From Melioribacter roseus (GTDB lineage Bacteria; Bacteroidota; Ignavibacteria; Ignavibacteriales; Melioribacteraceae), in assembly GCA_020726285.1 (NCBI GenBank), contig DYSW01000002.1, positions 13,182 through 58,958 on the forward strand: 45,777 nt of DNA. The letters run 5' to 3'. Numbering within the stretch: position 1 is the first letter of the stretch; each line of letters begins with the position of its first letter. Position numbers and translations under genes: made by a program. Positions 18,400 to 27,328 of this stretch are shown one piece after another. A model generated the notes under the pieces. The model was not told the origin of the DNA, did no database searches, and worked only from the letters and a program-made list of their open reading frames with translations.

Positions 18400-18983
18400 T
18401 GTTGTTAAATGTACCTCATCATTTTCCACAAAATACTGGTTGGATTGAAGTTGTTGCTGGTTGTATGTTCAGTGGAAAAACTGAAGAATTAATCAGAAGA
18501 ATTAGAAGAGCAAAAATTGCAAAACAACGAGTAATTATTTTCAAGCCAAAAATTGATAATCGATACGCAGAATACGAAATTGTTTCTCATAACGAACAAA
18601 GTATGTCGGCTGAGATAGTCGAAAAATCATCAGAAATATGGGAAAAATCGCAAGATTATGATGTAATCGGAATTGACGAAGGACAATTTTTTGATGATGA
18701 ATTAGTGAAAGTTTGCAACGATTTGGCTAATCTCGGAAAAAGAGTAATTGTTGCTGGTCTTGACCAAGATTATCGCGGAATTCCGTTTGAGCCAATTCCA
18801 AAATTGCTTGCAGTGGCGGAATATATTACAAAAACACTTGCAATTTGTGTTGTTTGCGGAAATCCTGCAGATAAAACACAACGAAAAATTGTATCTAAAG
18901 AACGCGTTCTTGTTGGAGCTTCAGATGCTTATGAAGCAAGATGCAGAAATTGCCATTATATCCCGGAAGAAAATCATGATTGA
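18399..18983 (+). CDS. tdk: Thymidine kinase
   Basis: A 194-residue type II thymidine kinase that phosphorylates thymidine and deoxyuridine with ATP. The P-loop is [10 protein letters not shown] near the N-terminus, the Walker B/catalytic segment is IGIDEGQFF, and the structural zinc site is CVVCG plus CRNCH near the C-terminus. The lasso-loop residues around SDAYEARC are present. It overlaps cdd by one base and the transporter by eight bases, so the three should be co-translated. Confidence 0.96.
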   Translation: MLLNVPHHFPQNTGWIEVVAGCMFSGKTEELIRRIRRAKIAKQRVIIFKPKIDNRYAEYEIVSHNEQSMSAEIVEKSSEIWEKSQDYDVIGIDEGQFFDDELVKVCNDLANLGKRVIVAGLDQDYRGIPFEPIPKLLAVAEYITKTLAICVVCGNPADKTQRKIVSKERVLVGASDAYEARCRNCHYIPEENHD

Positions 18984-20331
18984 ATCAATAATTAGAGGAA
19001 TTATAGGGATAATTCTAATCCTTGGAATTGCATTTGTTTTCTCAAATAACAAAAAAAAGGTAAATATCCGTTTGATTATAAACGGTTTGTTACTTCAAGT
19101 TGTGCTTGCCATTTTTATCATAAAAGGTGAAGAATTAGGAAGTTTTTTTGCTCCATTAGGTTGGTTAAAAGTGCTTTTCTCGTGGATTAGTAGTGTTTTT
19201 GTTTTAATTCTGAATTTTACAACAGAAGGTTCAAAATTCATTTTCGGCAATTTAGCATTTCCTCCAGGTTCTGAAGGAAGCATGGGAATGTTTTTTGCAT
19301 TCCAAGTTTTACCAATCATTATCTTTTTTGCATCATTAATGAGTGTTTTGTACTATTTGGGAATTATGCAAGTTGTCGTTAGTTTGATGGCAAAAGGTAT
19401 TGCTAAAATTCTTGGTACAAGTGGCGCAGAATCACTTTCCTGTACCGCAAATATTTTTGTCGGACAAACTGAAGCTCCATTAGTCGTTAAACCATTTATT
19501 CAAAAAATGACAAAAAGTGAAATTTTGACGATTATGACTGGCGGAATGGCAACAATAGCCGGAAGTGTAATGGCGGCTTATATTCAAATGCTCGGATATT
19601 CTTATGCACAAATAAATGGAATTGATTTAGTTCAAGCACAAACAATGTTTGCTACTCAATTATTATCAGCAAGCGTTATGGCTGCTCCAGCGGCAATGGT
19701 CCTTTCCAAAATAATTTATCCAGAGACTGAAGAACCGGTTACAAAAGGTCTTGTGAAAATAGAAGTAGAAAAATCGGGTTCAAATATTATAGAAGCTGCA
19801 TCTTCTGGTGCTTCAGAAGGTGTTCAACTTGCAATAAATGTTGCGGCAATGCTAATTGCCTTTATCGCTTTAATTTCAATGTTAAATTTTATTTTAGTTT
19901 GGATTGGTGATTTTATAGGCTTAAATCCATATTTATATACTGAATATGGAAAACCACTTAACTTACAATTAATTTTTGGATTGATATTGCAATATCTTGC
20001 TTATGGAATTGGAGTTCCTTGGAATGATGCGTTGAATTTTGGAAGTTTAATTGGGACAAAAATCGTTGTTAATGAATTTATTTCATATATGGATTTATCA
20101 AATTTGATACAAACTGGAATTTTCAAATCACAGAAAAGTATTGTAATGGCTACTTATGCTTTATGCGGATTTGCAAATTTTAGTTCGATTGCAATTCAAA
20201 TTGGTGGTTTAACGCCACTTGCACCCCATAGAAGAAGCGATTTTGCTCAATTAGGAATGAGAGCGGTTCTAGGTGGTGTTTTATCAACTTTAATGACAGC
20301 AACTTTAGCTGGAATTTTCTATGGTTCATGA
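18976..20331 (+). CDS. nupC: Concentrative nucleoside transporter (CNT/NupC family)
   Basis: A 451-residue integral membrane protein with about eight to ten hydrophobic segments. CNT signatures are visible: [20 protein letters not shown], the [11 protein letters not shown] segment, and [19 protein letters not shown] near the C-terminus. It imports nucleosides with Na+ or H+. I set the start at the ATG at 18976, eight bases inside tdk, because the open frame upstream of it has no family features. It links extracellular nucleosides to the neighbouring kinase, deaminase and phosphorylase. Confidence 0.94.
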   Translation: MIESIIRGIIGIILILGIAFVFSNNKKKVNIRLIINGLLLQVVLAIFIIKGEELGSFFAPLGWLKVLFSWISSVFVLILNFTTEGSKFIFGNLAFPPGSEGSMGMFFAFQVLPIIIFFASLMSVLYYLGIMQVVVSLMAKGIAKILGTSGAESLSCTANIFVGQTEAPLVVKPFIQKMTKSEILTIMTGGMATIAGSVMAAYIQMLGYSYAQINGIDLVQAQTMFATQLLSASVMAAPAAMVLSKIIYPETEEPVTKGLVKIEVEKSGSNIIEAASSGASEGVQLAINVAAMLIAFIALISMLNFILVWIGDFIGLNPYLYTEYGKPLNLQLIFGLILQYLAYGIGVPWNDALNFGSLIGTKIVVNEFISYMDLSNLIQTGIFKSQKSIVMATYALCGFANFSSIAIQIGGLTPLAPHRRSDFAQLGMRAVLGGVLSTLMTATLAGIFYGS

Positions 20332-21148
20332 TTTAACTGAAAAATATCAATCAATATTTGATTTTATTAAAGAATTTCAACCTTTTGAAGTTGAAAATGC
20401 TTTAATTCTTGGTAGTGGTATGGGCGATTTTGCAGAAAAACTTGAAATTGTGAAATCAATTTCAAGTTCAGATTTACCAAATTATCCAAAATCCACAGTT
20501 GAAGGACACAAAGGTTTTATTCATTTTTGTAAATATCAAGGAAAGAAAATAGTAGTATTTCAAGGTAGAATTCATCTTTATGAAGGATATTCAATTTCCG
20601 AATCACTTTTACATATAATTATTTCTCATGAAATTGGAGTGAAAAATTTAGTTTTAACAAATGCAGCCGGAGGAATTGATGAAAATCTAAAACCCGGAGA
20701 TATTATGCTAATTTCAGCATTTAATACATTTAATGTAAAAAAATATCTTTCATCTTTTTTAGGACAAGTTACACTTGACGAAATAAATAGAATTAGAACT
20801 AATTTCCCATCAAAAGAACTTTCTCAGAAAATGATTGATTCTGCAATTGAAGAAAATATTTATTTACCAAAAGGAAGTTATTTCTTTAATACTGGGCCGA
20901 CTTACGAGACAAAATCTGAAATACAAATGATAAAGAAATTGGGCTTTTCGGCAGTTGGAATGTCTACGGCACACGAAGCAATATTTGCCTCAAAATTAGG
21001 ATTAGATGTTGTTGCGTTTTCGTTAATTACAAATTATGCTGCTGGAATTTCCCCACATAAATTATCACACACAGAAGTAATGGAAACTGCGGAATTATCA
21101 AAATCTAATTTAGAAAGACTTATGAAAAGATTTATCATTTCGATATAA
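20321..21148 (+). CDS. punA: Purine-nucleoside phosphorylase (trimeric type)
   Basis: A 275-residue protein of the trimeric PNP/MTA phosphorylase family, which releases purine bases and (deoxy)ribose 1-phosphate from nucleosides. Phosphate-binding LILGSGMGDF is at the N-terminus, with TVEGHKGF, VLTNAAGGID, the base-binding NTGPTYETKSEIQ, VGMSTAHEAIF and TNYAAGI. It overlaps the transporter gene by 11 bases. It is the last gene before a strong terminator and so closes the apparent clpC-punA operon. Confidence 0.93.
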   Translation: MVHDLTEKYQSIFDFIKEFQPFEVENALILGSGMGDFAEKLEIVKSISSSDLPNYPKSTVEGHKGFIHFCKYQGKKIVVFQGRIHLYEGYSISESLLHIIISHEIGVKNLVLTNAAGGIDENLKPGDIMLISAFNTFNVKKYLSSFLGQVTLDEINRIRTNFPSKELSQKMIDSAIEENIYLPKGSYFFNTGPTYETKSEIQMIKKLGFSAVGMSTAHEAIFASKLGLDVVAFSLITNYAAGISPHKLSHTEVMETAELSKSNLERLMKRFIISI

Positions 21149-21166
21149 TCATAGATTTTGAAACAA

Positions 21167-21200
21167 AACCAAGAAAGTACTTCAGTGCACTTTCTTGGTT
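21167..21200. terminator. Bidirectional hairpin between convergent operons
   Basis: AACCAAGAAAGT and ACTTTCTTGGTT form a perfect 12-base-pair stem around a 10-base loop. It lies 18 bases after the PNP stop and 8 bases from the end of the convergent TPR gene, and can terminate both transcripts. Confidence 0.85.
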
Positions 21201-21208
21201 AGATGAAA

Positions 21209-23038
21209 TTATTTAAGTTGTTTGATAACTGCAGTTGCTTGAACATTTTCAGGATCTAATTCCAAAACTTTTTCCCAATTTTGCAACGCAAGTGTATTAT
21301 CTTCTTTGATGTAAAAATAGTAACCTAAATAAGAATAGGCTTCAATTAATTCTTTTTTGAATTTTGTTACATCATTATTAGATAATTCGATAAATTTTTC
21401 ATAAAATGGTTTTGATAAACCAGCTTCAGAATCTGGATCAAAGTTAGATTTTACTCTACCTTGCCAAATATATGCGATTGCTAAAGTTGGTACTTTTTCA
21501 ATTAATGATGTTAAAGCACTTTCAGCTTTACCATATTCAGTTCCTACAATTGCTTTTACTCTATTCAACCAATCAGATTTTAATGTTTCCCAATTTGGTT
21601 TTTGCTTTTTGTCCATAATTGAAGAAACTGAATTCTCTAATTTACTTAAAGCATTCGCTAATTTTGTTGAATCGTTCAGAGCCTCTTTTAATTCAGCTTG
21701 ATAATAGAGAAGAGCAATTCGTAATTGGCTAGTTTGTTCATCATCAAAATCCATTTTTTGTGGTAAACCTTGATAAGCTGAATTTATGTTTTTATCACCA
21801 ATAAAAATGTTAGCTTTACTTAAATCAAAATATTCTTGAGCAGTTAATTTACCTTTGTTTTCTAATGAATAAACAACACCTTCCCAATCTTTATTTTTGA
21901 AATAAAGTACAGACATTTTTCCAAAAACATCTTTTCTAGAAGAATCAGTAGCAATAACTTTTTTTAGATATTCCAACGCTTGCATTTCGTCGCCAGATTT
22001 AGAAAGTAAATCTGAATAATTTTCGTAATCTGTAGGAAGATAACTTTCTAGATTCAAATCAAAAAGTTGTTTGAAATAGGAAATACTTTTTTCGTTTTCA
22101 TCCAAACGCATGTACGAATAAGCCAAAATTCTAATTGACGATTCAGGATTATTATCTTTCGAAAGAATACTTTCTAAAATCTTGATACTTTTTGAGTATT
22201 GTTTGTCAATAAAAAGGAAAGAAGCCAATCTCTTTTGTTTTTCTATAGTTACTTCAGAAGCATCAATATATTTTTGATAATTTACAGATGCTTGAGTATA
22301 ATCTTTTAGATTTGCGTAAACTTCAGCAAGTTCATAATAAGCGAGTGAATAGGTTGAATCACCTTTTAAAGCTTCTTCAAGTAAACCAATAGCTTCTTTT
22401 TTAAGATTGATAAGCAAGTAAATTCTTGCTTTCATTGTTAATGCTTCAGGATTTTCGGGGTCAGTATTAAGAATATTTTCACAATTTTTTATAACTTCAG
22501 TTCCATTATTTAAGCCCAAATAGACTTTTGCTTTACTTAAATAAACATCAGAATTATTTTTAGATTTGATACTTAGTGCTTTTCCAACTAGTTCAAGTGC
22601 TTTTTCAAAATTCTTAATTTTTGGATGAGAATAAGCTTCAGCTAAAACCATAAATACCATTTGGTTTTCTTCATCACTAATTTCTAAAGCTTTTTTCATA
22701 TTGGTTTCAGAATCATGCTTTTTGTCAGTTAGTAAATCAATTTTTGATAGACCTGCATAATTTAATGCACAATCAGCATCATTTTTTAAACCTTGTAGAA
22801 ATGAGAATCTTGCGGAATCCATATTTTCTGAATAACAATAAGTTTGTCCAAGATAAAAATATAACTCAGCTTTTTGTATAGTTTTTTTGACAGTTTCAAT
22901 TTGGCTCAAGAAATGCTTTTTTGCAGCATTATAACGTTCATTTTTATAGAGTTTAATACCAGTTTTAATATCTTGAGCAAAAAGTATTGTACTAAAGAGT
23001 ACAATGATAGTTAGAATATTGAATGATCTTTTTAACAT
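21209..23038 (-). CDS. Secreted tetratricopeptide repeat protein of the Ton operon
   Basis: A 609-residue protein with an N-terminal signal sequence (FNILTIIVLFSTILFAQ) followed almost entirely by TPR-type helical repeats, for example YNAAKKHFLSQIE, FLQGLKNDADCALNYAGLSK and YYELAEVYANLKDYTQASVNYQ, the last within 180-260. It is the most distal gene of the exbB-exbD-exbD-tonB operon on this strand, 16 bases after the PstS-like gene. TPR proteins at this position are common in Bacteroidota. It should be periplasmic and act as a scaffold; partners are unknown. The final repeat ends ALQNWEKVLELDPENVQA. Confidence 0.85.
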   Translation of the reverse strand: MLKRSFNILTIIVLFSTILFAQDIKTGIKLYKNERYNAAKKHFLSQIETVKKTIQKAELYFYLGQTYCYSENMDSARFSFLQGLKNDADCALNYAGLSKIDLLTDKKHDSETNMKKALEISDEENQMVFMVLAEAYSHPKIKNFEKALELVGKALSIKSKNNSDVYLSKAKVYLGLNNGTEVIKNCENILNTDPENPEALTMKARIYLLINLKKEAIGLLEEALKGDSTYSLAYYELAEVYANLKDYTQASVNYQKYIDASEVTIEKQKRLASFLFIDKQYSKSIKILESILSKDNNPESSIRILAYSYMRLDENEKSISYFKQLFDLNLESYLPTDYENYSDLLSKSGDEMQALEYLKKVIATDSSRKDVFGKMSVLYFKNKDWEGVVYSLENKGKLTAQEYFDLSKANIFIGDKNINSAYQGLPQKMDFDDEQTSQLRIALLYYQAELKEALNDSTKLANALSKLENSVSSIMDKKQKPNWETLKSDWLNRVKAIVGTEYGKAESALTSLIEKVPTLAIAYIWQGRVKSNFDPDSEAGLSKPFYEKFIELSNNDVTKFKKELIEAYSYLGYYFYIKEDNTLALQNWEKVLELDPENVQATAVIKQLK

Positions 23039-23054
23039 AATATCACCATTTGAT

Positions 23055-23984
23055 TTATAATTCTTCGTGAATAATTTCTACAAGTCTGATTGGCATTGTT
23101 GCCGGTACCAAACCAAATTTTAATACAATTCTTTGTCCTCTATCACTAGCCATAAATGCTGTAAAACCGGTGCCTAAACCTGAATATGCTTCTTTGCTAA
23201 GAGTATAAATTTCTCTGTAAAGAGGATATGTTTTTTGGGCAATATAAGCTTGATAAGGTTTAAGGGCTTCGGAATTTTCATCTTTAGAAATTGCAAAAAC
23301 TTTTATAGTTTTCAAAAAATTTAAGTGAGTGGAATCGTCTTTATCGCTTATCCAATTCACTCCAATGATTCCAATTGTATTTTTATGTTTTGCGACATAA
23401 TCTAACACGGCGATATTGGAATCTAAAGCATAACAATTGGAAGAAAATTGAAAAACGCCAGTTTTTTCTTTAATAAAACTAATTGTACTTGAATTATTGT
23501 TATCAAAGACAATTTTTATAGCTTTTTTAGATCTATTATTGTTTTTGGCATCAATATATTCTGCAATTTCTTTTAGTGTAAGAGTTGAATCTTTTAAATT
23601 TTTACTACCAATTATTGCAACTGCATCATAAGCGATTTTATTAATTTTTGGGACAATTTCCCATCTTTTAAATTGCTCTAATTCTTCGTTATTTAGAGAA
23701 CGTGGGACGATTATTAACTTTATACTATCATTCATAAGTAGATGAAACACGGAATCTACTGGAAGGTATTTTGTAGTAACTTCGGCATATTTATAAATAG
23801 ATTCAAAAGTATCAACTTGGGAATCTATTAATGGTTTGTATGTTTCGTCAACAGCGATAGTAATCTCCCCAGTTGTTGGAGTATCTTTATTCACTTCGGA
23901 ATTATTGCAAGCTACAAAAAAGAAAAGAATTGCTATAAAGAGGGAAGTTACAATATTAGATTTCATCATCATTAACATTTTCAT
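23055..23984 (-). CDS. PstS-like substrate-binding lipoprotein
   Basis: A 309-residue protein with a lipoprotein signal ending FFFVACNNS, so Cys26 (counting from 23984) should be lipidated. The mature part is a PBP-like fold related to phosphate-binding PstS: TGEITIAVDETYKPLIDSQ near the N-terminus and GLGTGFTAFMASDRGQRIV near the C-terminus. No PstCAB transporter genes are present. Its place downstream of tonB, as in many Bacteroidota, suggests a role tied to TonB-dependent uptake rather than a classic ABC transporter. Five methionines occur in the first seven codons; the ATG at 23978 has better spacing from AAAGGAAA than the first one. It overlaps the preceding small gene. Confidence 0.78.
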   Translation of the reverse strand: MKMLMMMKSNIVTSLFIAILFFFVACNNSEVNKDTPTTGEITIAVDETYKPLIDSQVDTFESIYKYAEVTTKYLPVDSVFHLLMNDSIKLIIVPRSLNNEELEQFKRWEIVPKINKIAYDAVAIIGSKNLKDSTLTLKEIAEYIDAKNNNRSKKAIKIVFDNNNSSTISFIKEKTGVFQFSSNCYALDSNIAVLDYVAKHKNTIGIIGVNWISDKDDSTHLNFLKTIKVFAISKDENSEALKPYQAYIAQKTYPLYREIYTLSKEAYSGLGTGFTAFMASDRGQRIVLKFGLVPATMPIRLVEIIHEEL

Positions 23985-24177
23985 TTTCCTTTTTTTCGTA
24001 ATATTTCTCTTTCAAAAAGCTAATAAGTCTAAAAGTTCCATAAGCTACAAATAAAAAACCGACGATTAATTTTTGAACTTTTTCTAATTCAAAAAAATCG
24101 TCGGTAAATAATATATATATGCCTAAACTCAAGTAAATAAAACCCATAATTATTTTCATTGCATTTAGGAACATCAT
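23956..24177 (-). CDS. Small two-span membrane protein of the Ton operon
   Basis: A 73-residue protein with two hydrophobic segments (about 7-24, IIMGFIYLSLGIYILF, and 38-54, LIVGFLFVAYGTFRLI) and a charged, acidic tail. It lies between tonB and the PstS-like gene, overlapping the latter by 29 bases, and is collinear with both. I do not recognise a named family, although small membrane proteins of this size occur at this position in related genomes as far as I recall. It may be an accessory of the ExbBD motor. Confidence 0.6.
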   Translation of the reverse strand: MMFLNAMKIIMGFIYLSLGIYILFTDDFFELEKVQKLIVGFLFVAYGTFRLISFLKEKYYEKKENENVNDDEI

Positions 24178-24225
24178 TTTTTATATCTTATAAAATTCGA
24201 ATAATAAATAAGTTTACAAATTCTG

Positions 24226-25017
24226 TTAATTAAGTTTGAATAGAATTGGTAGAGAAACTTGTATTTTAACAGGAACTCCACGTTGTTTACCAGGTTTGAA
24301 TTTTGTAGCTCTTACGGCATCCATAGCAACTTCATCGCAACCGGCACCAATACCTTTAATTAATTCAACTTTATTAACATTACCGTGTTCATCAACAAAA
24401 GCTTTGATAAAAACGCGACCTTGTACACCAGCCCTTTTTGCAATTTCGGGATATTCAATTCTTTGTTGAATAGCAGCAATTCCACCAATTGGTTCAGGCA
24501 TTTCTTCAACTGCAACAAAGTATTTTGGCTCTACTTCTTTTTCTTCTTCAACTATTTTTTCTTCTGCTTCGATTAAACTATAATCAACACCGCCATCAAC
24601 ACCTTGTTCGGTTTTTACACCCGGGTCAACTTCTTTCAATTCATCAACAGTTGGAACGTATTCGTCTTTAACTTGATCGTCAGGTTTAACAACTGGTGGA
24701 GTAAATTTAATTGTTGATTTCAACGGAGGTGGAACATCAACTTGTTCAATTATCTGTTCTTCTCCAATTGAAGGAGGTGGAGCTAAATCAGTTATGATTA
24801 CTTTTTTAAGTTTTTTTGATTCACTTATTTCAGGTTTTAACATTTGGTAAACCGATGGTGCAGTAGTTACAGCAACAACAAGTAGAATAGCTAACCAAGT
24901 AGAAATAGTAAGATAAGTTTTATATCGTTTTCGAAGAATATAAGCACCGTACTCTTTATTCTTTTTAGCAAATATTAATTCATCAATATCGGCTTTTAGA
25001 ATCATATTATCTGTCAT
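24226..25017 (-). CDS. tonB: Energy transducer TonB
   Basis: A 263-residue TonB. A cytoplasmic N-terminus (KKNEYGAYILRKRYK) precedes one membrane span at about 34-53 (STWLAILLVVAVTTAPSVYQ). An extended proline/valine/acidic linker crosses the periplasm (PPPSIGEEQ, VPPPLKSTIKFTPPVVKP). The C-terminal TonB domain begins near 175 with GGIAAIQQRIEYPEIAKRAG and has the YPEIAKRAGVQGRV and ATKFKPGKQRGVPV motifs. It couples the proton gradient to outer membrane receptors. AAGGATTTT precedes its ATG. It is 12 bases downstream of an exbD gene. Confidence 0.93.
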   Translation of the reverse strand: MTDNMILKADIDELIFAKKNKEYGAYILRKRYKTYLTISTWLAILLVVAVTTAPSVYQMLKPEISESKKLKKVIITDLAPPPSIGEEQIIEQVDVPPPLKSTIKFTPPVVKPDDQVKDEYVPTVDELKEVDPGVKTEQGVDGGVDYSLIEAEEKIVEEEKEVEPKYFVAVEEMPEPIGGIAAIQQRIEYPEIAKRAGVQGRVFIKAFVDEHGNVNKVELIKGIGAGCDEVAMDAVRATKFKPGKQRGVPVKIQVSLPILFKLN

Positions 25018-25029
25018 GATTTAAAATCC

Positions 25030-25557
25030 TTATTTTATATTTTTAATTAATTCTAATTCTTCTTTAGCTACTTCAACCAAAGCATAACGTTTAATATCTG
25101 AAATATTCATCTCGTCAAGAATATCTACAACATTTTTATAAATAGCGTCATTAGTTGGCTTTATTAAAACAACCATTTCATTTATTGCACTATTTTTTTC
25201 TAACAAGATTTTTCTGATTCCATCGGCAGAGAAATTAGTAACAATTGGACCTTCAATAGGATCATTAGCCATTCCAAGGTAATAATATAGTTTATTATCT
25301 TCAGCGATAATAATATTAAAAGCCTTAGAAGCCTTCAATGCATTTTGTTCTTCTTCAGTAACTTCACCTTTAGGCTTAACTGGAAGGTTAATTTCCATAG
25401 TTTGTGGTTTACTGAATGTAGTTGTTAGCATAAAAAAGGTAACTAGAAGAAATCCTAAATCAACCATTGGTGTAAGGTCAAGTCTGGTAGACATTTTCTT
25501 CGCACCATGTTTTTTACCTTTCTTTCCACCGGATTGTTTCTGTTCTAATTCAGCCAT
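25030..25557 (-). CDS. exbD: ExbD/TolR-type biopolymer transport protein (second copy)
   Basis: A 175-residue ExbD protein. The basic N-terminus (QKQSGGKKGKKHGAKK) is followed by RLDLTPMVDLGFLLVTFFML, the single membrane span carrying the proton-conducting Asp of the DLTPMVDLGFLL signature. The rest is a periplasmic domain with VLIKPTNDAIYKNVVDILDEM. It works with ExbB as the motor that energises TonB. It follows the other exbD gene by one base. Two exbD genes in tandem is the usual Bacteroidota arrangement. Confidence 0.92.
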   Translation of the reverse strand: MAELEQKQSGGKKGKKHGAKKMSTRLDLTPMVDLGFLLVTFFMLTTTFSKPQTMEINLPVKPKGEVTEEEQNALKASKAFNIIIAEDNKLYYYLGMANDPIEGPIVTNFSADGIRKILLEKNSAINEMVVLIKPTNDAIYKNVVDILDEMNISDIKRYALVEVAKEELELIKNIK

Positions 25558-25558
25558 T

Positions 25559-26179
25559 TTATAGTCCTTTTAATTTATTTGGATCAGCTTCAAGGTCAGT
25601 AATTAAATTAAATTTATTTACATTTTTTTCTTGAAGTGTATCCATAACTTTTTTGACAACTGACCACGAACTCCCTTGGTCACCTTTGATTGTAATTCTT
25701 ACTCCGGGGTTTGATAAACGACCTTGCATAATCCAATCACCTAATTCGTTATTTGTCGAATCGATTGGAATTCCAGGTTGCTCGAACATTTTACGTTCAG
25801 TTTCATCAAGTGCAAGGTATCCTTTCAACTGATTCAAAGGAACACCAATACTACCAGTAAGTACAAACGCTCGTTCTTCTTCAGCTGTAAAATTTAAGTT
25901 AGGGAATTTAGCAGACATTTTGGATAAAAGCTTTTCTCTTGAAAAGTTTTTATTATCAATACTAAAAAACACTTTCCCTTCTTTTGTTACAGTAATATTA
26001 AGAACGTCAGTATCAGGTAGTTTCACCTCAGAAATTGAAGACGGAGTATCGACTATAACCGAATCATCAGACTTGAATTGCGTAGTTAACATAAAAAATG
26101 TTAACAAAAGGAACGCAACATCAGTCATCGCAGTCATATCGATAAGCGTGCTTTTTCTTGGAATTTTTACTTTCGGCAT
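25559..26179 (-). CDS. exbD: ExbD/TolR-type biopolymer transport protein (first copy)
   Basis: A 206-residue ExbD protein with STLIDMTAMTDVAFLLLTFF as its membrane span, again with the conserved Asp (TAMTDVAF). The periplasmic domain is longer than in the second copy and contains VRITIKGDQGSSWSVVKKVMDTL. The two copies differ clearly, so they probably form a mixed ExbD dimer in one motor. It starts 21 bases after exbB and uses an ATG preceded by AAAGGTG. Confidence 0.9.
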   Translation of the reverse strand: MPKVKIPRKSTLIDMTAMTDVAFLLLTFFMLTTQFKSDDSVIVDTPSSISEVKLPDTDVLNITVTKEGKVFFSIDNKNFSREKLLSKMSAKFPNLNFTAEEERAFVLTGSIGVPLNQLKGYLALDETERKMFEQPGIPIDSTNNELGDWIMQGRLSNPGVRITIKGDQGSSWSVVKKVMDTLQEKNVNKFNLITDLEADPNKLKGL

Positions 26180-26200
26180 TTCATTACACCTTTATTATAA

Positions 26201-27007
26201 TTAATTATTTTTTGAAGTGAAATTTTGCACGATAGCAACACCAGCTTCGTCAATATTATATGTCATTTTATCAATTTTAGTTGTAAAATAGCTGTAGAAA
26301 ATAATTGCTAATGCTGAAGAACCAATACCAAAAGCAGTATTAATAAGAGCTTCGGAAATACCAGTTGCAAGAGCTATGGCGTCAGGCGCACCAGCATTTG
26401 CTAAAGCTGAAAAAGCTCTAATCATTCCGATAACTGTACCAAGTAAACCAAAAAGAGTTGCTAAAGGTGCAATTGTTGCCAAAATTACTAAGTTTTGTTC
26501 CAAAACAGGTAATTCAAGAGAAGTTGCTTCTTCAATTTCTTGTTTAATGGCAAGAACTTTTTGTTCTTTATTCATTTCTTTGTTTGGAACTACTTCTTTA
26601 TATTTTACAAGACCAGCTTTAACAACGTTAGCTACTGAACCTCTTTGAGCATCACATTCATCAATTGCTGTATCAATGTCATTTTCATCTAATTTTTGGT
26701 ATACTTTTACAACAAAATTTGAGATACTACCTTTTCCTTTTGCTCTTGTAATTGTAATAAATCTTTCAATAGTAAATGTTATTACCATTAATAAGATTGT
26801 CATAAGTAGAGGAACTATCATTCCACCTTTGTAAATTACTCCAAGATAATTGCCTGGTTTTGGCAAATTTTCAATGTTGTTACCTTGGAAATTCATTGGA
26901 TTACCCATTACGAACATAAAAACAGCTAGGGCTACAACAAATAATGTAGGAATAGCAATAGCTGCAAATCCTGCAAATGTACCTTTGAATCCATTTTTTG
27001 ATTTCAA
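26201..27007 (-). CDS. exbB: ExbB/TolQ/MotA proton channel family protein
   Basis: A 268-residue membrane protein with a first span at about 12-32 (AGFAAIAIPTLFVVALAVFMF), a second near 56-76 and a conserved ExbB C-terminal half: LVILATIAPLATLFGLLGTVIGMIRAF followed by GISEALINTAFGIGSSALAIIFYSYFTTKID. It forms the pentameric channel around the ExbD helices. Translation appears to start at TTG, since AAGGAG sits six bases upstream of it and no ATG gives a better N-terminus. It is the promoter-proximal gene of the seven-gene Ton operon. Confidence 0.92.
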   Translation of the reverse strand: MKSKNGFKGTFAGFAAIAIPTLFVVALAVFMFVMGNPMNFQGNNIENLPKPGNYLGVIYKGGMIVPLLMTILLMVITFTIERFITITRAKGKGSISNFVVKVYQKLDENDIDTAIDECDAQRGSVANVVKAGLVKYKEVVPNKEMNKEQKVLAIKQEIEEATSLELPVLEQNLVILATIAPLATLFGLLGTVIGMIRAFSALANAGAPDAIALATGISEALINTAFGIGSSALAIIFYSYFTTKIDKMTYNIDEAGVAIVQNFTSKNN

Positions 27008-27019
27008 TTTTAACTCCTT
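27005..27019 (-). promoter_or_regulatory. Strong ribosome-binding site fixing a TTG start of exbB
   Basis: On the minus strand AAGGAG (27014-27019) is followed by TTAAAA and then TTG AAA TCA. The near-perfect Shine-Dalgarno sequence and spacing decide for TTG as the exbB start codon. Confidence 0.65.
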
Positions 27020-27328
27020 GATAAGTTAGTTTATAGTTTGTTATTAGTAGCATATTTAGTTTAATAAAAAAAGTAAAAATAGAATTCAAATTATATGAAA
27101 AACGAGTATTTATTTTTACATTTCTTAAAAAATGGACAGAAATATAATGAAATATATTAGAATTTGATAATTGGAATATTAAAATTACTCTAATATTTGA
27201 GCAGAAATAAAGAAATTTCTGACAAAAAAATTAAACTTAAGTCAAAAAAAATAAAAAAAGTATTACAACAAAGTTTCATATTACTTTTTGTTATAGTTAT
27301 TTATAAGATAGCTAAAATTCAAAAATTA
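27008..27328. other. AT-rich intergenic region, 321 bases, leader of the Ton operon
   Basis: The minus-strand operon exbB and the 3' end of rsmI face the same way across this gap. It is very AT-rich with no credible gene, and it must carry the Ton operon promoter. A weak 7-base stem (CAGAAAT/ATTTCTG near 27200-27222) has no T-run on either side. I could not pick a convincing -7/-33 pair. Confidence 0.45.

Noticed and set aside
18748-18975. Upstream extension of the nucleoside transporter reading frame
   Set aside because: It lies entirely inside tdk, has no family features, and the ATG at 18976 gives a normal CNT N-terminus.
27150-27200. Imperfect inverted repeat TATTAGA...TCTAATA in the Ton operon leader
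   Set aside because: The arms are AT-rich with a three-base bulge, expected by chance in such sequence.
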